From: Megaustenia siamemsis | Lineage: Eukaryota > Mollusca > Gastropoda > Stylommatophora > Ariophantidae | Length of the DNA stretch: 64,000 nt | Assembly (NCBI GenBank): GCA_032433765.1 | Contig: JAVIAB010000101.1 | Location: forward strand, 59,262,092 to 59,326,091 | Direction: 5' to 3' | Part shown: one piece after another, positions 25,116-35,625 of the stretch | How the letters are laid out: each line of letters begins with the position of its first letter | Numbering within the stretch: the stretch's first letter is position 1 | Notes under the pieces: generated by a model | What the model was told of the DNA's origin: nothing | What the model saw: only the letters and a program-made list of their open reading frames with translations | Databases searched by the model: none | Program-made: the position numbers and the translations under genes

Positions 25116-26785
25116 CTAAGAAAACATTGAGTGGAAAGGCAACAAATGTAACACACATTTAATTATAAATATGAATACACATTTGGTCACTGAGCTGAGA
25201 CAAGAAAGAATATTCCCAAGTCAAAATAATTGTTGTGGAGGTCGGCGCGAGAAGCTTTGCGGCTACATTTCTTTACTATCTTTTAACGCTGGCAAGAATG
25301 AAGGGTAGAGCGCGTTATGAGAATAATTAAGACTATTGCTGAATCAGATCAAATCATCGTATTGGCTATGGAAGCACGTATCAAATAATCCACGAGTAAT
25401 CAAAGGCCCGGATCACACGATGATTAAAGCACTACAGTTACAACCTTCGGGAAGTCGAACACCCGTGATTACGCTTCAATGTTTGCTAGGCACCGATTAT
25501 TTAAAGTTAACGGAGATTCCAGCCAGACATACTAGCATCTGATGCAACAATAGCTCAAACGTCGTGATGTCTCGAACACGACCTGAGAAGCGGATTTATT
25601 TTTAACTGAGTGAGAGAGTAACCATGCAGTGAAACGTATTTGAAACAATAGATTACCGTAGTAAAGATTTTCGCATCAAAAACAAATTATTCCAAATTTT
25701 ACATTTGTCAGTGTTAAAACATTACCCCCATCCATGTACCTACCTAATTACTACTTCCAGTGGACCCTAAGTTTTTAATTTGTTTCTATTGATGTAGGAT
25801 TTGTTTTTCAATTTTGTGAAATGCGATCTATAATGTCAAAAATATTTTAAACATTTTAACAAAGTGGTCGTTTTATATATATATTTTTTTTTTTAATTTT
25901 GACCAGGGTAATGTCATCGGTCGTCGGCGACACCAAACAATTCTATGTGAGTCGGGAAACTCAGGGAATAAAGCTTTGAAGTAGCCGAGCGTTCTGACGA
26001 ATTGACAGCGTTCGTCTGCATATAGAAAGTTGCAGATACGGTCAAAGCTGTCTATTCCTGGTCATAAATCAGCATGAAATAAGAAACCCCGTGTTTCCCA
26101 TGTGTGTATGTAGGTGTAATGTAGGTAAACATTGTCAAAAGTGCAAGTAAAATGATATTTTAGTGTTCCTATTGTTACAATTAAGTGGCAATATTTTGTA
26201 GTACGGAATGTATAGAAACCGCACCACTTATATGTATCGTAGTTTTAGTGTTTAGTTAAAAGCAGCATCCCAGAAACAAGACGTCACTGAAATTCCAGCT
26301 GAGTATGGACAGTAGACTCAATGAGAGGCTTTTGTGTAGACAGCTTCTGGTCTATCATCTGAGCAGAATAGAGTGACTTTCAGGTTGAAATGAAGTAGGA
26401 GGCTCACGAGTGGAAATTATATACGCAGAGCGCCTGCCCGTTTATCGTATCAAGAAAGTTAAGGTTCGGAACAATTGAGTCACGTGGGTGGGGTTAATGA
26501 CTGCTTCTGATGATCAGATTGCCTGAAGATGAGATGCTCTGTAACAAAATTAGAGTTTCCATTCATAGTAATCATCACATTACTGCTTGAGTAGGTGATC
26601 ATACCTCTCCACAACTCTCAATCACGTCAGTTTTGAATCATATTTTGTTGTTGACATTCTGTTAAGTCATTCTCTGAAGTGGTATGATATATTTTTTCTC
26701 TCCTTCTCTCTATCTCTTCGTATATCAATTTTCCAAGTTTCCAAAATATATCCCAGCTATTCCCCACTCATTCCCTGACCGCAAA
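25116..26785. other. non-coding stretch, nothing recognised
   Basis: No gene or repeat seen beyond short T runs near 25.88 kb. Confidence 0.4.
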
Positions 26786-27005
26786 ATGATGATTGTTTCT
26801 TCCTAATATTTAAAATTAGCTCTCGTTTTGCTTTTGTCGCTTTTCAGTATTCTTCTTAGCTGTCCATGTTATTCTGAATATTCTTCTGTAAAATCACAAT
26901 TCTACAGCCTCCAGTAATTTTCTTGCCTGTTGTCCTATTGCTATTAATTAATTCACATCAATATGTAAAAACTAGTTGTACGTAACATTTAAGAACACAT
27001 TTTCT
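26786..27005 (-). pseudogene. LINE-D fragment
   Basis: Reverse complement of the LINE-D segment at 63.2-63.4 kb: FYRRILRITWTAKKN-like, with the antisense of gagctaatttccaatgttag. Heavily mutated. Related minus-strand scraps lie at 34.9 and 45.7 kb. Confidence 0.7.
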
Positions 27006-27272
27006 TGCTTCCAATGTCATAATAATAGCAATATTGATTATAGTAATTCTACAATATCAAATAAATACATTTGACAAGCAACACATGACAGACAGAACAA
27101 ATATACTATATATGCAATGCAATTTCATACATCGTCCGATAACAGTCCCCACTGCTCAACAACAAAAATCGAAACTTAGAGACAACACGAGCACTACACA
27201 ACTCAATCTTCATTAGCAATCAGCATTAGCAACCACATAATATTACACGCATGTCCGTATTTGTCAGAAAGC

Positions 27273-28700
27273 ATAATACCACTTGATGTTACATAATCTA
27301 TTGGATAAAATTTGGGAGAGGGAAGAAATACCTAAAGACTGGAGAGAAGGTTATATGATCAAACTACCAAAGAAAGGAAGTTTACAGGAGTGCACAAATT
27401 ATAGGGGAATTATGCTACTATCAGTGCCAGGAAAAATATTAGGCAGAATCATTCTGGAGAGACTAAAAGAGGCTATAGAGAAACACTTGAGAGATGAACA
27501 AGCAGGTTTTAGGAAGAACAGATCATGTGCTGATCAAATAACTACTCTACGTATAATAGTTGAACAAAGTTTAGAACTAAAATCCCCACTTTATATTGGA
27601 TTCAAAGATTACGAAAAGGCATTTGATAGTTTAGACAGAAGAATGCTTTGGAAGTTGCTGAGTCATTATGGAATCCCCATAAAGTTTATTAACCTGATAA
27701 AAACAATGTATGAAGGAACAAAATGTAGTGTGGTGCATGAAGGACAGCTTACAGAAGCATTTGAAATAAGAACAGGAGTAAGGCAAGGATGCCTTCTGTC
27801 TCCATTTCTCTTTCTACTGGCCATAGATTGGATTATGAAAATAACTCAAAACAACAGAAATGGGATCCAGTGGTCACTGACCAAACAACTTGATGATTTA
27901 GACTTTGCTGATGACATAGCTCTCCTATCACACAGCCACCAACAGATGCAAGATAAAATGAGTATATTAGATGAGAGATCACAACAGCTAGGACTAAAGA
28001 TTAATAGAGAGAAGACCAACATTATGAGAATTAATGCAGTTGGCAATAACCAAATAAAACTAGGAGAAATACCTCTACTAGACGTACAATCTTATATATA
28101 TCTGGGCAGTAATATAGATAAAAAGGGAGGAACAGAAAACGATACCAAAATAAGGATATCAAAAGCAAGAGGAGCTTTCATTGCACTGGGAAACATATGG
28201 AAATCCAAAGAAATTAGGCTAAATACAAAAATACAAATTTTCAACTCCAATGTTAAGTCGGTTCTATTATATGGCTGTGAAACATGGAAAATAACAAAAT
28301 TGACAATCACGAAGGTACAGACTTTCATTAATGGATGCTTGCGCAGAATAAAGGGATGGAAATGGCAGGACAAAGTCACAAACGTGGAATTATGGAAATG
28401 TACCGGTCAAATACCAGTGGATAAAGAAATACAGCGAAGACGATGGCGATGGATAGGACACACACTACGGAAACCAACTGAGAGTATTACACAACATGCC
28501 CTTTTTTGGAATCCCCAGGGGAAAAGACAAAGAGGAAGACCAAGGAATTCTTGGAGAAGACAGATTGAAGCAGAGATGAAGATGATGGGGAAGACATGGA
28601 ATGATCTTAAAAGAATTGCAAAAAACAGAACGACTTGGAAAGTGTTTGTTGAAGACCTATGCTCCACTGGGAGCTAAAAGGTAGAAGATAATACCACTTG
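27273..28700 (+). mobile_element. young LINE-A insertion with 13-bp TSD
   Basis: The element (27286-28687) is flanked by a perfect duplication ATAATACCACTTG (27273-27285, 28688-28700). It is 5'-truncated just before the reverse transcriptase core but keeps one open frame of 463 codons from ATG 27286 to 28677. It contains EQAGFRKNRSCADQITTLRI, DYEKAFD (catalytic Asp), VRQGCLLSPFLF, DLDFADDIALL (catalytic box at 27904-27915) and the C-terminal RGRPRNSWRRQIEAEMK. There is no endonuclease domain, so it cannot move itself. In the overlap it differs from the copy at 51.3 kb at only 7 of 421 residues. Confidence 0.95.
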
Positions 28701-29005
28701 TTATATTTGCCATATGTATGTGACTGTATTCACACACACTGTACATTCATACCTTTTGTTTTCCAGCATTATAATATTGAGAGTACTGCATGCCGACACA
28801 TGTGAGCTCAATTAATGAGTATCAACGGCGTCCACAAGAAACACTCTAACATAATGTTCTTTGTTCAGATTCTCCCACATTGACGTGACACTGATTTGTA
28901 TATTCATTATATGTAGTATCTTATATTACATTTTTGTTCATCTCTAGGCTACCCTTTTCCTATTTTCTCGTATCTTCTATTGTAAAACAAAAATATGCAT
29001 CAATT
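28701..29005. other. non-coding stretch, nothing recognised
   Basis: Short gap between LINE-A and LINE-C insertions with no recognisable structure. Confidence 0.4.
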
Positions 29006-29383
29006 CTCATCATTATTGAGTGCCGTCTCCCAATCGAAGGATCTATTATATTCGCTCTTTCTCTTGCTGTGATCGTGCAGGTTGTCATATTGTAACATAT
29101 CCATATTTTGGTGTTACTGTACCATGTTAGTCTTGGTTTTTATTTGCCTCTTTTACCTTGTATTTTCCCTTTGAAGATTGATTTTAGTAGGTGTCTTTTA
29201 CATGCTCCATAAAACCTAATGTATCTTGTTGCATTGTTATTAGCAATTTCCTTTTCATTTTTAGTTATATTTTAACATTGAATCATTTACTTTCTTTTCT
29301 TCCCAGCCAGTTATTCCATTTCTTCTATAAATCCACATTAGAAAGCTTTCCAATTTGTGTTCAGTTTTCTAGAAAACCGTATT
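29006..29383 (-). pseudogene. LINE-C 3' fragment
   Basis: Reverse-strand match to the LINE-C tail at 8.8-9.2 kb (antisense of ...gtgccttctccgcaacgaag and of tctataaatccacatt), strongly decayed. The Tc1/mariner-like element begins at its left-truncated end. Confidence 0.75.
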
Positions 29384-31304
29384 TATAGTCCGTTTCATAA
29401 CTTGTGCCCAACTTTTAAAATCGATATCTTTTTAACCACTTTTTGTAAGTTGTTCAAAATTGGCATGTAAAGTTATAATGATTAGAACCCAACAGGGAAT
29501 TAATTTCATTAAAAAAAACATTTGGTTATTATTGTTGCTTATTTGATTTATATAAATTTATAACGACCCATTGATGTAGTCAAAACTTAATGTTTACAGT
29601 ATTTTAAGTTAAAAAAAGCGAGTAAAAATCCATACACGGTCAAACTGACGTGTTTGCACGCTTTCAACGTGGGTTTTCTGACACAATTAGACACTTGTAA
29701 AAAACACGAGACAGTGTGTGTTCCATTTCCGTTCATTCAGCGGCGGAGAATGACCGTCAATGTTCAAAATATACAAAATCACAAGAAAGAGCAAAAATGT
29801 TGGATAATTTCGACAGTGAACTTATTAGAAGTGAAATTCACAAAATGTTGGGTATGAATGAAACTGTTACAATAAGAAAATTAAAAGTATCGCTGAAAAA
29901 GAACAACAGTATTGAAATATCAAAGTCTACATTATGGAGGAATGTGAGAGCTGCAGGCTTTACATTCAGAAAGTATTCCAATGGACGAAACATCATCTGT
30001 GAGAAGCCACATATAGTAGTCATGAGAAGCAAGTACTTACGTGAAGTAAAAGAGGTGCGGAAGCAAGGTTATGATATTGTGTACTTGGATGAAACATGGA
30101 TCAATGCTCACCACACTAACCAAACGGAATGGCAGTCATCAGGTGGAAAGATTAAGAGATTAATACCTAGCAGCAAAGGACAGCGCTTGATAATTGCGCA
30201 TGCAGGTAGTCGACAACATGGACTAATACAGAATGCAGAACTCATTTTTCTTTCAAAATCCATAGACAATCAGGATTATCACTCTGAGATGAATGGTCAC
30301 ATATTTAGACATTGGATTGAACATTCTGCTCTCCCATCACTAGATCGACCATCTTGCCTAATAATGGACAATGCAGCGTACCACAACATTGTTGCACTTG
30401 AAGATAAAGTCCCGACGTCATCCAGTACAAAAGATGCTATTAAGATATGGCTCACAAAGGAGCACATACAATTTAATAACATGTACTTAAAACCTGAATT
30501 ACTATATCTAGTAAAGCAAAAACAAAGGACAAAGATTTTTCAAATAGATAAGATTATCCAAGAGCACGGTCATATAAGTTTGAGGCTGCCACCTTACCAT
30601 GCTCATTTAAATCCAATAGAACTAATCTGGGCAAAATTAAAAGAACAAGTGGCAGATGAAAATACAACATTCAAAATATGCGATGTAAAAGCTCTTACTA
30701 ATCTCCCTTTATTAAATATAGACAAAGATTATTGGGCTAAATGTGAAGACCACGTCTTAAAACAGGAAGAGGAATATTGGAAAAATGATGGTTTGTGGAA
30801 TGTTCAACCCCAAACAGTTATTAATCTGTTAGACTCGTCTGATTCAGAATGAAAGTATATAGCCCCCACAATGTTGGCCCCTATATTACCTTAAATTAGT
30901 TCAACAAAAGGTCCTTTTCAGGACCACACAACTATGAAAATTGGACATACAGGTATACCTTGATATTATCGTCCGTCCTCGAACTGAGAAGACAATAATT
31001 CTCCTGGTGTTTTGTCTTATCCAGTTATTTCCCCATTACGGCCACGCCTTTACCTAGTGAAAATTAATCACAGACCAGCAACTACGGTAATTTCTATTCT
31101 GTAGGGGTTCACAATTTACAATTTTGACAAACATCAAAGAAATTCGCCGCTTTAAGAAAACTGCAGCTGCAAGATATTTGTTAAATATACATTTAAAGGG
31201 TATTTTGCATTCTAACAACATTTGGAAAATTTCAACAGTTTTTAACAAATGGTTACTGAGTAATAGCGTTTTGAAGTTGGGCACATGATTTGAAACGAGC
31301 TATA
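29384..31304 (+). mobile_element. Tc1/mariner-superfamily transposon with TIRs
   Basis: Left end TATAGTCCGTTTCA and right end (reverse-complemented) TATAGCTCGTTTCA begin inverted repeats of about 35 bp that share tgtgcccaactt. TA dinucleotides flank both ends, as for TA-targeting elements; the exact boundary is ambiguous by 2 bp because of TATA. The element is about 1.9 kb and carries one intact transposase frame. Confidence 0.88.
29797..30852 (+). CDS. IS630/Tc1/mariner transposase, intact
   Basis: 351 residues from the first in-frame ATG. A helix-turn-helix region lies near residues 23-58 (IRKLKVSLKK, STLWRNVRAAGF). The DDE core has D98 in VYLDETWINAHH, D191 in CLIMDNAAYHN and E275 in HAHLNPIELIWAKLK. 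The second acid and the Glu are 83 residues apart, far more than the 34 of mariner or Tc1. From memory this fits the DD82E (Sailor) branch; the count is mine and may be off by one relative to that definition. It catalyses cut-and-paste at TA sites. No stop or frameshift is seen, so it may be recently active. The open frame extends upstream to 29701 without another ATG, so the true N-terminus is uncertain. Confidence 0.85.
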   Translation: MLDNFDSELIRSEIHKMLGMNETVTIRKLKVSLKKNNSIEISKSTLWRNVRAAGFTFRKYSNGRNIICEKPHIVVMRSKYLREVKEVRKQGYDIVYLDETWINAHHTNQTEWQSSGGKIKRLIPSSKGQRLIIAHAGSRQHGLIQNAELIFLSKSIDNQDYHSEMNGHIFRHWIEHSALPSLDRPSCLIMDNAAYHNIVALEDKVPTSSSTKDAIKIWLTKEHIQFNNMYLKPELLYLVKQKQRTKIFQIDKIIQEHGHISLRLPPYHAHLNPIELIWAKLKEQVADENTTFKICDVKALTNLPLLNIDKDYWAKCEDHVLKQEEEYWKNDGLWNVQPQTVINLLDSSDSE

Positions 31305-31687
31305 ATATATTTTAGTGGAACTACGCTAGAGCTACAAGAAGGCAGAGTTAGGACGTCCGTGTTCTTGGTTTGACACTATGGGAACCGTTGTAGTAACCAT
31401 CGACCGTGCGTTGTTATCCTGGTGCAGTTCGTTTCCTTCTGAGATATTAAGAATAGAAGAAGATCAGCAAAACAACATGTGAGAAGCCTTGCTTTATGAC
31501 GTTTAATTCACCATCGAAATGTCCTAGGCTTTTTTGTTCACAAATATACATCGATGTGTTATTTCAAGAATATCTGACAGGCGATTATGGTTATGTGAAG
31601 TATCAGAGCATTCTTCGACGCTTTTATGGACACCCTGGGGAACTCCACATCTTCTCTTCAACGCCACATATTGATAATTTTACTTAC

Positions 31688-31714
31688 GCCTTGTGCAAAC
31701 AGCAAATCCAAGTT
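31688..31714 (-). CDS. candidate micro-exon 6 (27 nt)
   Basis: The minus strand reads NLDLLFAQG, preceded by tttgtttatatttcag and followed by gtaagtaaaatta. It is the only 27-nt member. It lies just outside the right end of the Tc1/mariner-like transposon. Confidence 0.6.
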
Positions 31715-32192
31715 CTGAAATATAAACAAAATATGTTTTAATTAATTTTGTTCCCTAAACAAAGCCATCTACGATTTGTTGACCTATTGAAACCGTATTC
31801 AGCGACTGTCACATTTGACTGTCAATCGTTTTATGTTCTATCTTTTATCGGGGATACTCTTTGATCTTATATCGGGGATTCCAAAGTGAAACGATGTAGA
31901 TTGGATGGCTTATCTGGCCATTGTTGAGCAGAAGAGATGACGCAATGTAAATGTTATGGAAACGACCAAACAAAAAGTGAACAAATGGGTTATAGAATGT
32001 TTTAATCAAACAGAAAGAAGTGTAACATAGGGTGTGTGCAATATTTTGTGTCTATAGTCAATGGACAGTATAATCACACATTCTTTACGGTTCACACGTA
32101 CTTTAAACTCATGTTTTATATTCTCCAGAATTATAATATCGACACCTGTTCTTTCACCTACTTTTATAACGCTACAGGCACACACAACTTAC

Positions 32193-32228
32193 CAATGATG
32201 TGTTTGCACTGTCGACATCATAGACAAA
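32193..32228 (-). CDS. candidate micro-exon 7 (36 nt)
   Basis: The minus strand reads FVYDVDSANTSL between gtcatgtattcccag and gtaagttgtgtgt. N-T-S forms a sequon. At 36 nt this is one of the two longest members; the intron to micro-exon 6 is only about 0.5 kb. Confidence 0.6.
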
Positions 32229-33047
32229 CTGGGAATACATGACGTTAAATAGTGAATACATTAGAACACTTATTCTGTTAAATACATAAACCATTTCTTC
32301 ATTATTTTTAAACACAAGCACGATGAGTTAACGGAGAGTTCCAGAATTTGGTAGATTGATTCTTGTTTGTTGAGTGTGTCTAATTTCAATAAGTAGAAGT
32401 TAGCGTCATTTGTTGAACAAATCACAATTGAACTTGTCTGTTTAAGTTACGTCAACATTAGAATCATACCATCTGCTAAGGTATGAGCCGTCTAAATACG
32501 ACTACTACCTCGGGATAATCGGAACGATATATAAATTATCATGTTTTGATATAATATTGTGTAAAAATACTTATTACATTCAAGGGGCGTATACTCTTCT
32601 AGTACGCCCGTGTAGTCCTGAGCAACAGTCGTATTGTAACTGTCCAAGGTGGTCCCACAATTGAAGGTCTTATGTAGAGGGAGGGCACTGTAACCTCACC
32701 TTCAAGAATCTGGCCTGGGTGACGGATAGTAATTTTCGAGTTTAGTGTTTTAGATATATTGTTTCGTATCGCAGTAAAGTACCCTAACACTTTTTTTTCG
32801 TTGCTCTGGAATCATTAGAAGACCACATTGTTAGGTTTAGGGTATGAAATAGCCTACAGTAATCCCAAAACCTTGTTAAACAAACAAAAAATGTGTGCAC
32901 ACAAACTTCAAATGATGATAATTCAAGTATGTCCGGTCAGTGATGGGAGATTATTCATTTAGCAGAAAAGTTTAGGACAATAAACTTGTATATAGCCTAT
33001 GTATATATATATATAATTTGACGTCATATCAATGTTTGCTTCCTTAT

Positions 33048-33399
33048 TTCATTTTTTACGGGGGACATGTTGATTTCGACATAAGACGCCGGTCACAGAG
33101 AGGTTGTAGGTTCAAATTTCTGTTGGTTCAGTGGGGATTTGTATTTATGATTTCTCTCTGCGGCAACCATTCCCTGGTCTCACCAGCGAGGCCCGGATTG
33201 AAGCGTCAATTACTCATCGTCGAAAAAAAAATTATAAGTTTCTCTGAAGACAGAGTTATCTGCCTGAGCGGCGAGAGACCCCTGTGCACACGTCTGACAG
33301 GAAAACAGAACAGATTAACACTGAAGGGACTTTGTCAGCGATGAAAGCTGGCGAAGGCAAGAAAAAAAAAAAATCAAATAAATAAAAAATTCATTTTTT
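33048..33399 (+). repeat. SINE S2 with 10-bp TSD
   Basis: A 10-bp duplication TTCATTTTTT (33048-33057 and 33390-33399) brackets about 330 bp beginning acgggggacatg. A B-box-like ggttcaaattt is at 33109-33119. The body (tttatgatttctctctgcgg, cgtcaattactcat, gagttatctgcc) matches the minus-strand copy at 58.5-58.8 kb over its whole length, and the 3' end is A-rich. The A box is not convincing. Confidence 0.82.
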
Positions 33400-33414
33400 G
33401 ATCACGTTACTTAC

Positions 33415-33444
33415 TGGCACTGTGTCGTTAATCGCACTAAGCAT
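33415..33444 (-). CDS. candidate micro-exon 8 (30 nt)
   Basis: The minus strand reads MLSAINDTVP, preceded by catatgattgttttctcag and followed by gtaagtaacgtga. N-D-T is a sequon. The N-x-T-x-P ending is shared with micro-exon 4 (VNTLMNQTLP). A SINE S2 copy inserted just downstream of this donor, its target duplication ending 9 bp beyond the GTAAGT hexamer, and left the splice site intact. Confidence 0.75.
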
Positions 33445-33679
33445 CTGAGAAAACAATCATATTTATTTCAGAAATAAAAAGTATAATTTAATAATGTTTT
33501 TATTATTCTCATCCTTTCTTACTTCATACTACATGTTTCGAATAATATCGCATTACACTTCTTGTTATTCTGCAAATTAGTCCCATTATATTCTGATGCT
33601 GCCTTTGTGGAATATCTTCATTCCTGTTACGCTATCTTTTTGTGTCCGCCCCAATATCTTTTGCCAACATTTTGCCGAT

Positions 33680-33699
33680 CTTTCTTTCTTTCTTTCTTA

Positions 33700-33737
<38 letters not shown>

Positions 33738-34016
33738 GTCTTTCTTTCTTTCATTCTTTCTTTCTCTCTTTCTTTCTCTCTTTATTTCTTTGTTTTTTTG
33801 TTTCTTTCATTCTTTTTTCTTTTTTTTTCTTCCTTTCTTTGTTTCTTTCTTTGTATCTTTCTTTCTTTTTTTCTTTCTTTCTTTCTGTCTTTCTTTTTTT
33901 CTTTCTTTCTTTCTTTCTCTCTTTCTTTTTTTCTTTATTTCATTCTTTCTTTCTTTCTGTCTTTCTTTCATTCCATCTTGCTTTTATCTTTCTTTTCATC
34001 TTTCTTTCTTTCCTAA
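33680..34016. repeat. TTTC microsatellite, imperfect
   Basis: Pyrimidine-only strand of TTTC units with many T-run and single-base variants. Serine/phenylalanine-rich openings across it are artefacts. Confidence 0.97.
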
Positions 34017-34278
34017 TTTCCGTTTGTACCCGTTCAGATGTCCAAGGATATCCAAAGTTCTCGTTCTCGCAGATATTCTTTCAGACTGACTGTGGTGAAT
34101 GCAAGGTTCTGCATAGGACACGCTACCTGTTGATGATGGTAAGGAATTATCCAGCGTTCTTTCTTGAAGAGCAAATTATTTTATAGTTTGTTTCTTTATG
34201 TAGCTTAGAATTGGTTCAATACCTATTCTTTCTCATATACGATCATTCCTGATTCGTACACTTTTTAAGTCTTTTTAC

Positions 34279-34886
34279 CCCTGGGCAAGGTGGAGCTCCC
34301 GTTCAGCCCAACTATCAGGGTTATGTAAAGCCATTGGAGCAGGTGGTGGATGGTGTTGTGGGAGCAGCCGACAAGTAGTGCCGGTTATGGTCCCCACGCC
34401 GCGATGGCAGGCAGAGGATCTCATGTATAGAGACAATGGCTGCGATCTCCGACTAGTACAGTCACTGTCAAGAAGGAACGAAATGGCAAACTACCTTCTT
34501 ATACTGCCTGGAATAATCATGAACAATCACAATTTCTCAGCAGAATGTTGAAAGTTCCCTGGACAGATAAAAAGACCAATGAGGAAGTTCTCAAAGAGGC
34601 CAACACAAAAAGAGAACTCTTAAAAAAAAAAATCAGAAATAAGTAATCAACATTTTTCGGACACATCATGAGAAGAGAAAAGTTGGAATACTTGGTTACA
34701 ACTGGCAAAATAAAAGGAAAGAGAGATCACGGACGACAAAGAGAGAAAATACTGGATAGCTTGGTGTCATGGCAATGAAAACAGTCAACAACAGAACTGA
34801 TACGATGCACTTTAGATAGAAGGTTGTGGAAGGACATGATCGCCTACGCCAACCAAGGGAGTTGCCAAGTAAGGCACGCGACGACG
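34279..34886 (+). mobile_element. LINE-B internally deleted derivative
   Basis: The first 255 bp match the 5' region of the full LINE-B (40.5-40.78 kb: gggcaaggtggagctcccg, ggagcagccgacaagtag). At about 34533 the sequence jumps to the 3' region (43.28 kb onwards: ttctcagaagaatgttg-like) and continues to the tail gcgacgacgacg. All of the endonuclease and reverse transcriptase is missing. The join falls at a short shared aat(t). No clear target duplication. Confidence 0.88.
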
Positions 34887-34899
34887 ACGACTCGTTTTA

Positions 34900-35110
34900 A
34901 ACATTGTGCCAATGCGATATATTTGTCTTTTCTGCTTCTTAGCTTTCCACGTTATTTTCAAAATTATTCCAAACAAAATTATTATGTTATTTTATACTCA
35001 AAATTTATTAACAAACCACACTTCTGCAGCATCCAATGATTTTCTTGTCTGTTGCCCTATTGTTCATGATTCGCATCAATATGTTAAGACTGGCTCGACA
35101 TAACAGGAAC
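34900..35110 (-). pseudogene. LINE-D relic
   Basis: Minus-strand remnant carrying the same phrases as the 26.8-27.0 kb copy (antisense of ggacaataggcaacagac-like sequence). No reading frame survives. Confidence 0.5.
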
Positions 35111-35282
35111 TCATTTTCTTGTTTCTATTGTCAACAATGGATTGCATAGTATCTTCGTAATTTTTTTGTAAAGCTGCTAACGTTTAATTTTGATGTGCGC
35201 TTAAAATTGAATATTACCACTCCTTTGGTAGTGATTGCTCGTCAAAAATAGAAAGGTTATGACAACTTGTGTATAACATAGG

Positions 35283-35625
35283 CTAGTTTACGAAAGAGCG
35301 GACAGGTTGGCTAGCTGCGTTGTCGTTGAGGACGGGCAACCAATGGATCGGGTGGACATCATCAATGCACTCCGAGATTTTGGAAGAGCACAGGACTTCG
35401 ACAAACACAGATCCACGTCACTTCTTCGGATGATGGAAATGGGAGTTAAGGGGGGCACCGCCAGAAATGAGAAACTTAGTGGGCGTGTAAGAAGACTTAT
35501 CAACCAACATAGAACTGGAGTCGTTAGTCGCTGGACACTGCGGGAATTGCTGAGGAGGGGATCTGAGCACCCATGGACATGTTCGGAGTGCAATGATGAT
35601 GACCCGCAAATAACTCAATAACTCA
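35283..35625 (+). pseudogene. LINE-J fragment, RNase H C-terminal end
   Basis: Reads ERADRLASCVVVEDGQPMDR, then DIINALRDFGRAQDF, NQHRTGVVSRWTLRELLRR and GSEHPWTCSECNDDDPQ to a stop. The start resembles the last motif of retrotransposon RNase H (GNERADxLA). The rest is a C-terminal extension shared with the minus-strand copy at 38.5-39.0 kb. The frame is open but lacks everything upstream. Confidence 0.65.

Larger units (their letters stand above)
31305..33047. other. intronic sequence holding micro-exons 6 and 7
   Basis: Apart from the two micro-exons, nothing is recognised. A short direct repeat, tatcggggat, occurs twice near 31.84-31.88 kb. A small TA run lies near 33.0 kb. Confidence 0.4.

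Noticed and set aside
32699..32713. Minus-strand 15-nt candidate exon (ARFLK) with a GTGAGG donor
   Set aside because: Acceptor cgtcacccag is weak and the donor is not of the series type; kept out for lack of support.
33562..34186. Open frames of 124-196 codons rich in F, L and S
   Set aside because: They fall on the TTTC microsatellite; composition explains them.
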